Shown here: positions 1 to 11,106 of the stretch, piece after piece
Layout: the number at the start of each line of letters is the position of its first letter
How positions within the stretch are numbered: position 1 is the stretch's first letter
NCBI GenBank assembly: GCA_027924645.1
Contig: BSBN01001807.1
Location: 10,434,001-10,498,000, forward strand
DNA: 64,000 bases
From: Cunninghamia lanceolata
Taxonomy: Eukaryota; Streptophyta; Pinopsida; Cupressales; Cupressaceae
Reading direction: 5' to 3'
Position numbers and translations under genes: made by a program
The notes under the pieces: model-generated
Database searches by the model: none
The model's input: only the letters and a program-made list of their open reading frames with translations
Told to the model about the DNA's origin: nothing

Positions 1-869
1 TGGTTTAATTTTATTTTTATGGGGTACAGCTCCCTTATGCCTATATTACAGATTAAAAAAAATACACATTTAATTTATGATTTATCAATTTAATAAGGTA
101 ACTATTACCCATTTCTCTAAGGGTAAAAAAAAGTTAGTTAATCAAATTTATTGATCTTACAATAGCTAATAAATTTAATTATTACACACTTCACAATTAA
201 GCTTAATAATAAGCACAACCATGTCCTCTCATTTTTCTAAAATAAAATTACAAAGAACATTATATATAGCTCTAAATGATTAATTTGACTTAAGTTAATT
301 TACACCAATCCATTTATTTTCCTAATCATTAGGGAAACCCCACTAATTTCCAAATTCTCTTATAAAAAGAAGCCCTCCCTCCTATTCACACACATTTCAA
401 TTTTGAAACTTGAGAGAGAAAGAGGGAAAGAGGAAGATGTAAAGAGGGCAAGGTGAAAATTGTTCTTTTACTATTTTTTGGTTTTGTATATTTCTCTACA
501 CTAGTTTTAATTTTCTCACCTATGTATTTATTTCACTATATATTTTCTTTAAAATTTTATTTTGCTATAGCACTCTCTTTTTTTTGTTCTCTTCTATTTT
601 ACCATTTAAATCCTATTTATTGCAAAAAAAATATTATTATTAAATATATAAATATCTATACAAGTATTTTATTCATTGAAATAATGTAGAAAATATAAAC
701 TATAACACTATTATTTCTCTAGTTTCACTTGTAAAACCTAGATTTAACAACACACACACACACACATTTCTTTTAAACAAATGATTCTCTCTACTTAAAA
801 TAGCAGAGACAAGTTAATACACAGAAAATAGATATAGGGTTGAAAATGAAGTAAAATAAATGTACAATA
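1..869. other. AT-rich intergenic stretch
   Basis: No gene is recognised. The stretch is strongly AT-rich, with short poly-A and poly-T runs. A short open frame at 453-689 encodes a very hydrophobic Phe/Leu/Tyr-rich peptide, which is what AT-rich DNA yields by chance. A (CA)8 run lies at 751-766. The only organised part is a TATA-like box with a purine-rich leader near 361-450, listed separately. Confidence 0.6.
361..450 (+). promoter_or_regulatory. Possible TATA box and purine-rich leader
   Basis: TATAAAAA at 361-368 is followed by a CT-rich then GA-rich leader (GAGAGAGAAAGAGGG around 411-428). This resembles a plant core promoter or the transcribed part of an LTR. No recognisable coding sequence follows, so it may be a promoter remnant of a lost element or chance. 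Confidence 0.25.
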
Positions 870-1068
870 GTGAGTTTAAGGCAGAACAGGGGTTTAAGGC
901 ACATTGGAGAGGCCAATGGCCTATGCAGGTCGCAACCCCCTTTTTGGGGGTCTATGGCCTACCCAGGCCACGGCCAAGGGAGGGGGACCAAAGCCCCCAT
1001 TCCTGCAACACCCATGGATGGGGTCTCTGACCCCTTCCCCTCTTGCCCCTTCAAAAGAAAACAAACCT
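870..1068. other. GC-rich patch in AT-rich DNA
   Basis: About 200 bases rich in C and G runs stand out from the AT-rich surroundings. The patch contains a small hairpin, CCCCC-TTTTT-GGGGG, near 936-950, and short repeats of the GGCCTA/GGCCAC type. It is open on the plus strand but the translation resembles nothing I know. A similar GC-rich block lies inside the solo LTR at about 34494-34620, so this may be a relic of an LTR. Confidence 0.4.
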
Positions 1069-2600
1069 TAATTTTTTAATTCCTTTGTTTAAAAATAAGT
1101 GCCACGTAATGGTCAGTACTTGCCTTATAGTGTTGTAATTATAGTATTTGTTTAGTTGTAATTTTTTTCATAGATTAAATATTTGTTGTATAGACAAATT
1201 GCATTCCAATAATGTTAGAGAAATATATATTTTTAAGACCTATATAAATATAATAACAAAAATGTAATATTTATAGTATATTTAATTGTGATTCAATATA
1301 TATGGTTTTCAAAATTGATAATTTCAATATTAATGAAATTAAAAATTGATAATTTAAATATTAGTGAAATTGAATAATTAATATTTGAATAGAGTTTAAT
1401 AATAAATAGTAATAATATAATTAATATTATTATTAATATTATAACTATAAATAATATTAAATTTAATTAAAATATAAGACTGTTTATTTAGGACATAAAT
1501 AAAAAATCAGTGTAGTAAAGTATATTTAAGTTGATTAACATTTTATTTGAAACGAACTATGCTTTGTTATTGACAAGTTGGGAGATTTTGAAACGAAGGA
1601 ACCAGTTCCACAACTTTTGGTGGGAGTTTGGTGGATAATGATTTGCTTTAGTAAAACTTAACTTTTGTTTAAAATGGAAAAAGTTTTGTAATCGTCAAGT
1701 TGGGAGTTTTGACGACCCACGAACTAGTTGTAAAAAGTGAGCTTCTTTCGATAGTTGTTTTGCTTATAAGGCATTAATTTTCTGATAAGCCTTTTTTTAG
1801 TTATGGGCAAGTCGAGAGATTTAAGAACTAAGGCACTAATTTGAAAACATGATGTTCTTCCGATGATACTGTTTTTGAAATGAAAATGGGCTTGTTATTG
1901 GCAAGTCAGAAGAATTGGGATCGAAGGAAGTAGTTCTGTAATGTTCTAAGATTCTTTCAATGGTAGTTTTGTCAATAAAATGTTGGTTGCAACTATTTTT
2001 GAAATGAATTAGGCGTTGCTATCGATGTGTCAGAAGAATTAATTTTTTTGTTAGATTAAATATTTGTTGTATAAACAAATTGCATTTCAATTAGCTAACT
2101 TAACTATTTGAATACAAGATCTTGGAAAGACTGAAATTACATTGTAATTAGCTAAATTAACTAGTCGAATACAAGATATTGAAAAAACTAATTATAATGA
2201 CAATGACAATGCATTGTAGAATGTATTGTTCCCTATTCTAGCATGTGTTGTACTAGGGTTGATGTGTATGTTAGATGGATCTATGTGCTAGTTTCTCTTT
2301 TAAGTTCACGAGTTTCTCGGATTGCCGATAAACCGATGACACTGTGCTTGGTCATTAGTTGTGTTAACCATTAGTCCCAGAGTTCATGAAAACATCAAAT
2401 AATTGATTTCCCAACTGAGTGTGTTAAACACATTCAAGGCCGCTAAGTTACGCTAACCCTAGAGTACCTAGTTCTTCTAATTAGCTGATCATTCAAAGAT
2501 TTTAGAAAGTTCACAAAATCCACTTTTTGTCAATAAGAGAGCTTTAGTTCATGGATGTCTCTAATCGTCGATGAAGTGGTGATTCATAAATTCTTCAATT
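1069..2600. repeat. AT-rich DNA with diverged direct repeats
   Basis: No gene is seen. A segment of about 40 bases beginning ATTAAATATTTGTTGTATA occurs at about 1170-1209 and again at 2051-2092. Between them, at about 1567-2035, the motif TTATTGGCAAGTTGGGAG recurs five times in diverged form, roughly every 95-120 bases (near 1571, 1691, 1803, 1897 and 2014). At about 2090-2190 a unit of about 60 bases containing ATTAGCTAA...GAATACAAGAT occurs twice in tandem. The stretch at 2300-2340 resembles 6040-6080. Confidence 0.45.
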
Positions 2601-2637
2601 TTCTGATATCATAGTTCACCAATATTAATATTTTAAA

Positions 2638-2768
2638 ATTAATTAATATTTGTTAAGTTTCTTATTATAATATTTATTCTAAAATAAAATAAATATATTT
2701 AAAAATTAATTAATATTTGTTAATTTTCTTATTATAATATTTATTCTAAAATAAAATAAATATATTTA
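2638..2768. repeat. Tandem duplication of a 66-base AT-rich unit
   Basis: Two adjacent units of about 66 bases share AATTAATATTTGTTAA, TTCTTATTATAATATTTATT and CTAAAATAAAATAAATATAT, with very few differences. The same family reappears at 4617-4866. Confidence 0.7.
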
Positions 2769-3629
2769 ACTAGCATAGATATCTTAAATACATCTATGTA
2801 AAAGATGTCGAGAGATATCAGTCAAAAAATGTTATTGAGAATAGATAGGTGCCTCAAGATGATATCTCTAGGTGTCTTTTAGATAGATCGTATTGACTAT
2901 TAAATATTCATTGGCACGATGTTAGTTTATGACATATATTTCCTTCCTAATGATCCATAAGATATAAAAATATTAAGTGTCATTTAGAAAAATTAAAATT
3001 GAATGCAATTTTGGTAAATTGAAATTCTTTATAAATAGTATGAAATAGAAATGTCATGTATTAATAAGTGAAAAAAATAGATTTATTTATTTAGTTTTTA
3101 CTAAATCTTTCATCACCAAAACTCCAATACTATATAACACTTAACAAAGTTATCAAAGAAAAAATATGACATATATTTCCTTCTTAATCCTCTATAAAAT
3201 ATATTAAAAAATATTACATGTCATTTAGAAAAATTAAAATTAAATACAAATTTGATATATAATCAAAATTCTTTATAATATTAATTAGAAATAATATATT
3301 AATTGATTGTGCAGAAAAGAAAACAAAACGAAACCTAATAAAATAATTTATTTCTTTTTAAAATATATTTTATTTTTTAAAAATATATATTAAATTTATT
3401 ATGCTTAAAAAAAAAGAAAATTAAATTGATGACTCTATAGTAAAATCTATAAAATAAATTACACTTATAAGATTGTTGAATATACTTCACTCATTTTTAT
3501 TTCATGTGATAAAACTCTAATAAAATATAGTTTAATAAAATTTAATTTATATCATATAAATAAAAAAAGAGCAAAGTATATTGAACAGTCAAAGAAGTTA
3601 TATTTTATAGATTTTACTATGGAGGCATT
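2769..3629. other. AT-rich intergenic stretch
   Basis: No gene or complete element is recognised. Two related segments start with GACATATATTTCCTTC near 2932 and 3168, each followed by TGTCATTTAGAAAAATTAAAATT, so there is an old duplication about 235 bases apart. The rest is low-complexity A and T. Confidence 0.4.
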
Positions 3630-4600
3630 AATTTTATTTTATTTTATTTTCTACATAATAAAATTTTATTTATTTATTTTTCAATGGCTCATGTTTTATA
3701 AAAATAGAGTGTCCTAAAGTAATATTTTATAACATTATATTTTATTAGGGTTTTATTTTATTACATATAAAATAAGGGTTAAATTTTAGGGTTTAAAATT
3801 ACTTGTAATTTTAATTTTATTTTATAAATTTATGAGTGTATAAATTTAGTTCTAGAAAAATCTTAGTTAAAAGTGAAGATGATGAGTGCTATAAATTTAT
3901 GGTAAATAATGTTTGGTTTACTATTGTATTTATGTTTTTATTAATGCTAATATTTTTTGGTTTACTATTGTATTTATGTTTTGATTAATGCTAATATTTT
4001 TTTTTGTTTTCCATCAAAGTTACTTCTCTTTACGCCAAGAGGTGTTCCTACATTCACAGCATGATGGGAGCTGAAAAAAACGTTATGGAATGCCATATGA
4101 AAAGATGGACATTCAATCTATTTATATTGCCTCCTTAATTTTTTTCCACATGTACAACGAACATATGTGAGCTGAAAGGGAGTGAGTAAATTGATAAAAA
4201 AATAAGTGCATGGCCTATCTCAAATAGGCGTACTTTAGAGATATTTTTTAAACATAAATATACTAGTAGATATATTTTTTAAAGCATCTCAAAGTAAATA
4301 ATATAGGGTTTAATATAGTGCCTAAAATAATATAGGGTTTTACCTTTTAAGATTTTCAGCACTATATGTATATATGTTTTGAGTAAAGCAACCATTTTTG
4401 TTGATTCTTGATTTTAGCTTTTTGTTTTTAGTTTCTGGCTTTGTAATTAGTGATTTTATTTTTAGTTGTTTTCGAGACTTTCAAACATTTATGTTTTATA
4501 TATGTTATTATTATTAATGTTGCATTTGTTGAGTATCATTTTTTTTAAGTTTTTAAAGTTATTTTCCGTAACATGCTCAAGCCATTACACCCATTGTAGG
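3630..4600 (+). repeat. Dispersed repeat, inverted copy at 17815-26338
   Basis: Positions 3630-3722 match the reverse complement of about 26246-26338, and 4370-4600 match the reverse complement of about 17815-18020. The second patch is the clearer one: long stretches such as GGCTTTGTAATTAGTGATTT are identical in both. The middle of the copy is poorly conserved. In the inverted copy element N has landed between the two patches. The repeat encodes nothing I can see. Confidence 0.6.
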
Positions 4601-4616
4601 TTACACCTCTAGGGTA

Positions 4617-4866
4617 AAAATTAATTAATATTTGTTAAATTTTTTATTATATTAGTTCATGGATATAGTTCACAAATATTAATATTTCCCAATATTAATA
4701 TTTAAAAATTAATTAATATTTGTTAAGTTTCTTATTATATTAGTTTACTCATATCATAGTTCACCGATTTTAATATTTTCTAATATTAATATTTAAAAAT
4801 TAATGAATATTTGTAAAATTTCTTATTATAATATTTATTCTAAAATAAAATAAATATATTTAAAAA
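4617..4866. repeat. AT-rich tandem repeat related to 2638-2768
   Basis: Three diverged units of about 85-90 bases carry AATTAATATTTGTTAA, TTATTATATTAGTT and CAATATTAATATTTAAAAA. The last unit ends with CTAAAATAAAATAAATATAT, as in the repeat at 2638-2768. No coding content. Confidence 0.6.
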
Positions 4867-4989
4867 TGGATCGGGATATTTGGGATATGGATATCCAGAT
4901 TAAAAAAACCCACCTATAGTTTCTACTCGTCTCACAACCTTAATGCCCTCATGGGCAAAAATATGCTCTTTCAAACTATGCTAAAAGTC

Positions 4990-5450
4990 TCTTCTACGTC
5001 TATCGGCAATTTTAAACTCAATAGAACCATCGCTTTTCTACCTCTAGCGACAATTTTTAACTCTTTAAAACCATCGCTTTTCTTCCTCATCGGTGATTTT
5101 TAGTTCTACCAAACTCTGCCATAAATATCCTTTATATGCAATTTTGAGTTTTTTTTAGAACTTTGCCTTATATATCTTTTATTGGCAAAAGCTTGAAATT
5201 TCCAACTTAGCTTGTCTTAGCTACTTATTGGCAAATCTTATAACATCCGAACATATCTAGTTTTAGGCTTATCGACAATTTTTAGCTTTTCAGAACTGTC
5301 TTTTTCCTAAGTTTAATGGCAAAATAAAAAAATCTCAAACTTTGCTACTTGTCGGCAAAGTTGTGAGAATCCAAACTTTTACTCTGTGTTACTTGTTGGT
5401 GAAATGCAGTCAGAACCTTTACCTTCACTTATCGGAAAAAGTTTATCTTA
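4990..5450. repeat. Degenerate minisatellite, period about 43 bases
   Basis: A core like CTTATCGGCAAATTTTTAG recurs about eleven times, at about 5008, 5049, 5094, 5141, 5185, 5230, 5275, 5317, 5359, 5400 and 5435. The spacing is 35-47 bases. Units differ at many positions, so the array is old. The core resembles the TTATTGGCAAG motif at 1567-2035. No open frame explains the periodicity. Confidence 0.5.
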
Positions 5451-6419
5451 CGTTACGAATTTTACTCTTGCGAGAGATTCTAAAAGTATAGCACTTAAAG
5501 TAATCTAGTGATATTTTAAGTATCCTACTTTTAACTGAAATTCTTGAATTTATCTGAAAAGCTTCCATGAAAATTTTGAGAGATAATTGGTTACAAAAAT
5601 AGAATTAAATGCAACAGCCATTTGTCACTCCAAGTTTCTGAAACCTCGGAGACTGACTGGTCTAGTGGTATGTTGGAGCTTACTAATCTTTTCAAATGAT
5701 ACATAAAAAGAGATTCCTTAATTAAGAAAACAAACAAGCAAACAAGTATTTGTCTAAGGTGGGGATTCATTTGAAGTATCAATAAAAGACACTTGATGAA
5801 CCATACCTGCAACTAGAATTTACACAACAAATTCAGTATAACAAAAAACATAGAGCATAAGGCAAAGTCCTGAGATAACATATGACAATATGATTGTTGA
5901 GCCGGCATACACTTTGGCTTCTATTCTATGGCAAATGTTAAGTATATTGAATCGACCACTTTCTCGATGAGTCTCCACGCTTCTTTTATTTATTCCTTTG
6001 GATCAGCTTTTTCTCATATTTTTGTACTTTTGTTCTAGTTCCTAAGTTCACGAATTCCCTGGTTTGCTGATAAACTAATCAACTGACTATGAAGCACATC
6101 CTCCAGCAAGTTGAGAATATGATAATATGACTGATGAACTAAAAATAAAGGAAAAAGTGGAAAATGGGCAATATCGGTAAAATAAGAAAGTGTCATCAAA
6201 ATTCACTTTTGCCGACGACATGTGACTGAAGGTTCTCTGAAGGGAGATTTGGCCAGTAAAAGGGTTCTTGCCAATAAAAGACTATCATCAAATTCATTTA
6301 CATTATTACATTCTAAACAAAGATTTTAGCAATCATTTTTTACTTAGAAAATTATTCTATAACATAACTCTTCCTAACAATATTCTAACATATGTCTAGA
6401 GCACATTATGGCTATTCAA
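5451..6419. other. Intergenic stretch without recognised genes
   Basis: I see no coding sequence on either strand. Around 6040-6080 the sequence resembles 2300-2340 (AAGTTCACGA...GATAAAC), which suggests a dispersed repeat. The window 6170-6290 again shows the TATCGGTAAAAT and GCCAATAAAAGACT type of motif seen in the minisatellite. Confidence 0.4.
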
Positions 6420-6980
6420 GAAAAGAGATTGAGAACTACAATATATAATGATCACATATATATCCTAACAATTACATAACAAATCCAGCCATCACTTCTA
6501 GCCCAATATATGGTTGTAGCTGAACAAGATGACAAAATTAGCAATATGAACATGATTAACAAATTCTAATTGTACTTCTTTGTTTCACCACTTACATAGT
6601 ATCTTCTAACCAACAAAGCTATGGCTACTAGTGTGAATATGAACAATGTGCTGATGAAAAGCAATTTTGCAAGAACATCCAGTTCTGTGAAAAATGCTAT
6701 TATTGTTGTGGCTAAAAGCATGGTCAGTGTTGCATTGATTGGGTTTCTGTATTTTCAAGGACCAATGCAAACTAGGGAGGCAACATCTGTGTTCTAGCTA
6801 TGTGGGTTAAATACTTGGCTTGATCTACAGCTACTAGTAATTTGTAGTCATTCCTATCAAGTCTCCTAGGTCTACTATATACTTGGCCCAACTCATTCCA
6901 ACCCTTTTAAAAGCAACACTATATCAACCACAAAATCACCCAGTTCCACTCCTAGATAGGCAAAGGAACTACCTGCACAT
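6420..6980 (-). pseudogene. Cationic amino-acid transporter (CAT) pseudogene fragment
   Basis: Read on the minus strand, this is a broken piece of a plant CAT-type amino-acid permease, a plasma or vacuolar membrane transporter of the APC superfamily. In order one reads SFAYLGVELGDF, then after an apparent internal loss of many residues GMSWAKYIVDLG, then QAKYLTHIARTQMLPP, then NPINATLTMLLATTIIAFF, STLFIFTLVAIALLVRRYYV, and finally ATTIYWARSDGWI. These match conserved CAT transmembrane segments and loops from my knowledge of the family. Lesions: a TAG after MLPP (about 6772-6774), another TAG after KKYN (about 6566-6568), frameshifts near 6750 and 6830, and loss of the N-terminal and C-terminal ends. 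A TGTGCAG sequence just upstream of the first segment (about 6973-6979) could be an intron acceptor. If so, this is a decayed genomic copy rather than a processed one. Confidence 0.75.
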
Positions 6981-9866
6981 CCACAAATAGTTGGCAATGT
7001 AAGTGTTGAATATTGTAGTACTCAATAACCATTATGCTTTCACAATATTATTAAGTGTGTACCTTGTCTGAAATTTTAAATACAACAAATGGACATGAAT
7101 TTCATAGAAACTGAAAATATGCATATGTAACCCAAAGAAGATGGAAGATGAAAATCAGAGTACTGTTCTTTAATTTTTTAAGCATACAAACATAAATGTC
7201 CAAATGTAGACACATAATGCCCATCTTCGAGCCTTTCTTTTTTATTTTATTTTTAATGTAGAAGTGGCCATATAAGGTATTTAAGCATGCTTGAATTTAA
7301 GCATAGGACTAAAGAAAGTGGGCATCTTGCCAAATACCCCGGTTTACCCTTTTTTAAGGATCCATATTCAACCATAAGAGACCTTGTATTCTAGTCTTCC
7401 TTTACTAATTGGGCTAAAGTTTCAATGTAAAGCTTGGAATCATTTGATTTCCATTGGCACAATCTATGTATATGGGGAGTCAAGAAAGTAATCTATGATA
7501 ACTCTTAACTATAGTTCAGTGTTAACTGCTTCCTTTATTGATGGGGCTAAACTTTCAACCTAAAGCTTGCTCTTGGAATGATTTGACTTCCACTGGCACT
7601 ATATAAGCATGTAAGGAAGAAAGTAATATGCGATAACTCTTAACTATGGTTCAACTCATTAACCATATAACTGAATGGGATTCCAATAAATACAATAAGG
7701 TGCCTAGTCAACTACATTCTGAAGCCACATAGACTGAGAAAAAAGAGAAAAATAATTAAGGCATAATAATGCTAGATGAAGGGCACCTGATCAGTTAAAC
7801 TCACCAGATATTGTATCAAGTTCCTCCCAGACCAATAGGATTCATTATTTTTTTCATTACTTGTTGGGTATAACTTTACAGTAAGCCAGTATATTCACTT
7901 GTAGTGTAATACAACCTGAATCTTAAGAATAGTTGTTTGATCAACTTACTCTATGCTGAGAGGCAAAGACTGTTGGTAGGACAATTAACATGGATAGCTG
8001 TGGAAGAATTGGTTAGAAAGCAAAAACGTGGTCAAACAATAAGCACTCCAATGAACAGCAAGCCTCCTATCCCATTCTCAACTTGTGTTGAAAGAGGGAA
8101 CCATTCACAACCAAAATTGGTATTTGGATATAGATGACCAGTTAAGAAACATACAAACAATTGACTACAACGAAACATCCAAACAATACTACATGTAAAT
8201 CCAAGTCAACATCATTAAAATCTCTACTAAAGTAGTCCACAAGGGAGGAGATCACATGAAGGCTATAATGGGAGAAATTATAAACAGTATCTAGGATTCA
8301 AAAGTAGGAACCCTAATTTTGCTTGCTTGAAGGAGAAGGAAATTATTAATGGGATATAAAGTTCCATCAAAGGAGAAAGCAACCATAGAAAATAGCTTGT
8401 AAATTAGGGATATCATATAGATACTAACCAAGAGTTAGTATATCACATCAAAGGATGATATTCTGCATTGATGTTGGCAAAGAGGATGTGTTTTGAGAGT
8501 TAAAGAAAATAACTGTTTATTTTTTGACACTTGAAGTAGAGAATTGTCATTTTTTGACATTTAAAGCACATAATTTTTAAAATTTCATGTCAATTTTAGA
8601 TAGCATGATAGACTGGATTCTTGGAAACCATAAGGGAACCAAAATATAGCTTTTGGATGTGATATTCAATGCAAAAGCAACTAGACAAAAGGAAATTTTG
8701 TTGTTGATTAGTCTGCAATAAATTATAAGGATATTAGATACTAGTTCAGTTCCATCAGTTGATCAGGGGTCTTGGTCAAACTAGTTGGCAGGAAAGCATC
8801 ATTAGAAGGATTCTGGCTACCAAAAAAATGGAAAATAGGAACAAGGATGCTTAAAAGTTAAAACAATCCAACTTTTATGTTGCAACTTAGGAAAAGCAAA
8901 TGAGAAGTGGTTGAATAAATGCAATTTCAAATGTATCATCAATAAACATCAAAAAGATTTGGGATTATAATTTACACGGATGTTATATTTTCTCTCCATT
9001 TTGTAAAGGTTAAACAAAATCTTAATGCCTTGTATATTTATAGTAGCAATTGCATTTAAAATTTCAATTTGCATCTGGCCCCCAAATACTCTGTTCAAAA
9101 GTCCCTTGCAAAATTATCAGCACCCATCATGGATTTTTTGAGAAAAAAACTAAGGCTACAATGATACAGATTCTATGGCACTGTCTATGTACAAATACAT
9201 ATTTCATTTGTGTCTTGGAACAACTGTATCTTCATATTAAAAATTTCTCCAACTGCTTTATTTTGAGGCTTCTCAATAGTTATGTTAACTAAGTGCAAAG
9301 TCTTGGCATCTCAATTGAAGGACTCCACTTAAGAAGAATTTACAAATTTGAATTAAATTAGAAGTAGATTGGCAAGTCAGTAGAATTTTTCATATGCACA
9401 AAGACTCTAAACTTAAAACAAACCATAAACTATTTTTCACCGCCTCCTTCAATACAATAAAATACATAAATAAGAACCTGACTCATCTAGTAAACATTGA
9501 CATTGTGACCCAATGAGAAAGACCAAGTATTTCCACTATATAAATAAAATATTTGTATCTAACATCTTTTCCACAAATGAAAAACCAAATTCTTCTCCAT
9601 TTAAAACACTTTCCTATACTAAAGCACTGTTCTGGAAGCCCATGTTTTATTATCCATAAATACTTGCTTGCGAGAAACACAAACTTTTAGTAGTTTGGAT
9701 TTGCCCTTCAGCCGATTTGGATTTATTTTTTAACTGATAAGGATTAAGAAGAAGAAAAATGGAGAAATGAAAGTTGTAGAACAAATATTTTTACAATGTT
9801 CATGCCAAAAACTCTACATGTATTACAGGAGTGTGAATGACAAGTAAATCAAGAATCCAAGATGGA
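6981..9866. other. Intergenic stretch, mostly unrecognised
   Basis: No complete gene or element is recognised. Segments at 7430-7470 and 7545-7590 are similar (TTTCAA..TAAAGCTTG, ATTTGACTTCCA), an old duplication. On the minus strand near 7950-8115 a short frame with two stops reads like a membrane segment followed by LSMLIVLPTVFASQHR. It faintly resembles part of a PDR-type ABC transporter, but too weakly to name. Isolated open frames at 9050-9292 and 9483-9680 show no family features. Confidence 0.35.
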
Positions 9867-9871
9867 CATAT

Positions 9872-10917
9872 TGAAAGGAAGCAAGGTGTGTGGAAAATGC
9901 TTCCTACACTAATCTAATGAGGGGAGATGTATGCAAATTCTTTTTAAACCTTTACAGTTATAGTGATGTTAACACAACAACAGCGATATTGCAACAATAC
10001 ACACACAAAGAGAATGTAGACAAAAGAGATAGAGACAAGATATAACGTGGGGAAAACCCTTTCGGGAGAAAAACCCCACACTCAAAAACCTACACAATGT
10101 ATTATCAAAGCAAAGAATGTTTACAACACACTTGCAATGCAAGTCTTCTAGGAGTCTTCGACAATCATATATGGAGATAATTCAACAGCATAACAGTACC
10201 TGTCAATAGCACTATGCATCTCCTATCCAAGCACTTGTTTATATAGAGTTTACAAGGCAAAATAGGAACCTTCTAGAGATGGGTGTCCATCTTGGCCTAA
10301 AACCCATGCCTAAGGACACTTGTCCAAAATTACAACATGGATTTTACACTCGTCACAACACCCCATCCCAATGTGGGTGCCTAGTCCCAAGATAGGCTAT
10401 GACAGATGCTCTTACACACCTTACAGCTATCACAGAATCCACATACATGACAACTCTTATAGCTGTAAGAGAATCTATCATAACTACCTAAAAATAGCAT
10501 ATTCCTCTTACAACATGTCATAACCTACCTTGGGCACCCAAAGATGCCTTCCTCAAAGATGCTCTTCGACACATGTCTTCACCTGTCATAGAATCTTCTA
10601 TTCTCGACTCTTACACATCATAGAATCTATCATAGGAATCCATCATAACACTTACATGTCATAACTCCTTACACACTGCATAAGATGCCAACACATGGTA
10701 GAAAACCTCTACCACAATATGGGATGCCTATATCCACATGGGATGAGTTGACCAACCTAGTCACATTCCAAGTGGAGTGAATACACATCATGCCACTTCA
10801 CACTAAATGACAAAATAGGATGTGCAACATAAATTACAACATAGGCAATTAAATAAATAAATAATCAAATAACTAATGCTAGGAAATACCAAGGTTGAGA
10901 CACCTTAATTCCCAACA
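9872..10917 (-). repeat. Element A 3' LTR
   Basis: 1046 bases that match 15162-16192. In element orientation it starts TGTTGGGAATTAAGG and ends CTTGCTTCCTTTCA. A TATA box (CTATATAAA on the minus strand) lies at 10238-10246. A conserved block downstream of it, TTTCTCCCGAAAGGGTTTTC on the minus strand (about 10048-10067), is shared in style with the other copia LTRs in the window. Confidence 0.9.
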
Positions 10918-10930
10918 TTCTCCCACTTGT
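10918..10930 (-). other. Element A polypurine tract
   Basis: On the minus strand AAGTGGGAGAA directly precedes the 3' LTR, as expected for the plus-strand primer of reverse transcription. Confidence 0.8.
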
Positions 10931-11106
10931 CAAACACCTTGTAAGAGCCAATAGAAATAACATGATTTTAACTGCTATAGGCTGAGAGGCCCATAGACTC
11001 TAAACACCATCTAAACTTGTATGTGCCCACTAGTTTCATCAATGCATCTGCAACATTCTTCAAAGTGTATCTTCTCTAGTATCACCTTCCCGTCCTCTAC
11101 CATGTC

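Noticed and set aside
453..689. 78-codon open frame encoding a hydrophobic peptide
   Set aside because: Composition follows the AT-rich DNA (Phe, Leu, Tyr, Ile only). No family features, and low-complexity flanks.
870..1079. 69-codon frame in the GC-rich patch
   Set aside because: The frame is open only because the patch is GC-rich; the peptide has no recognisable motif.
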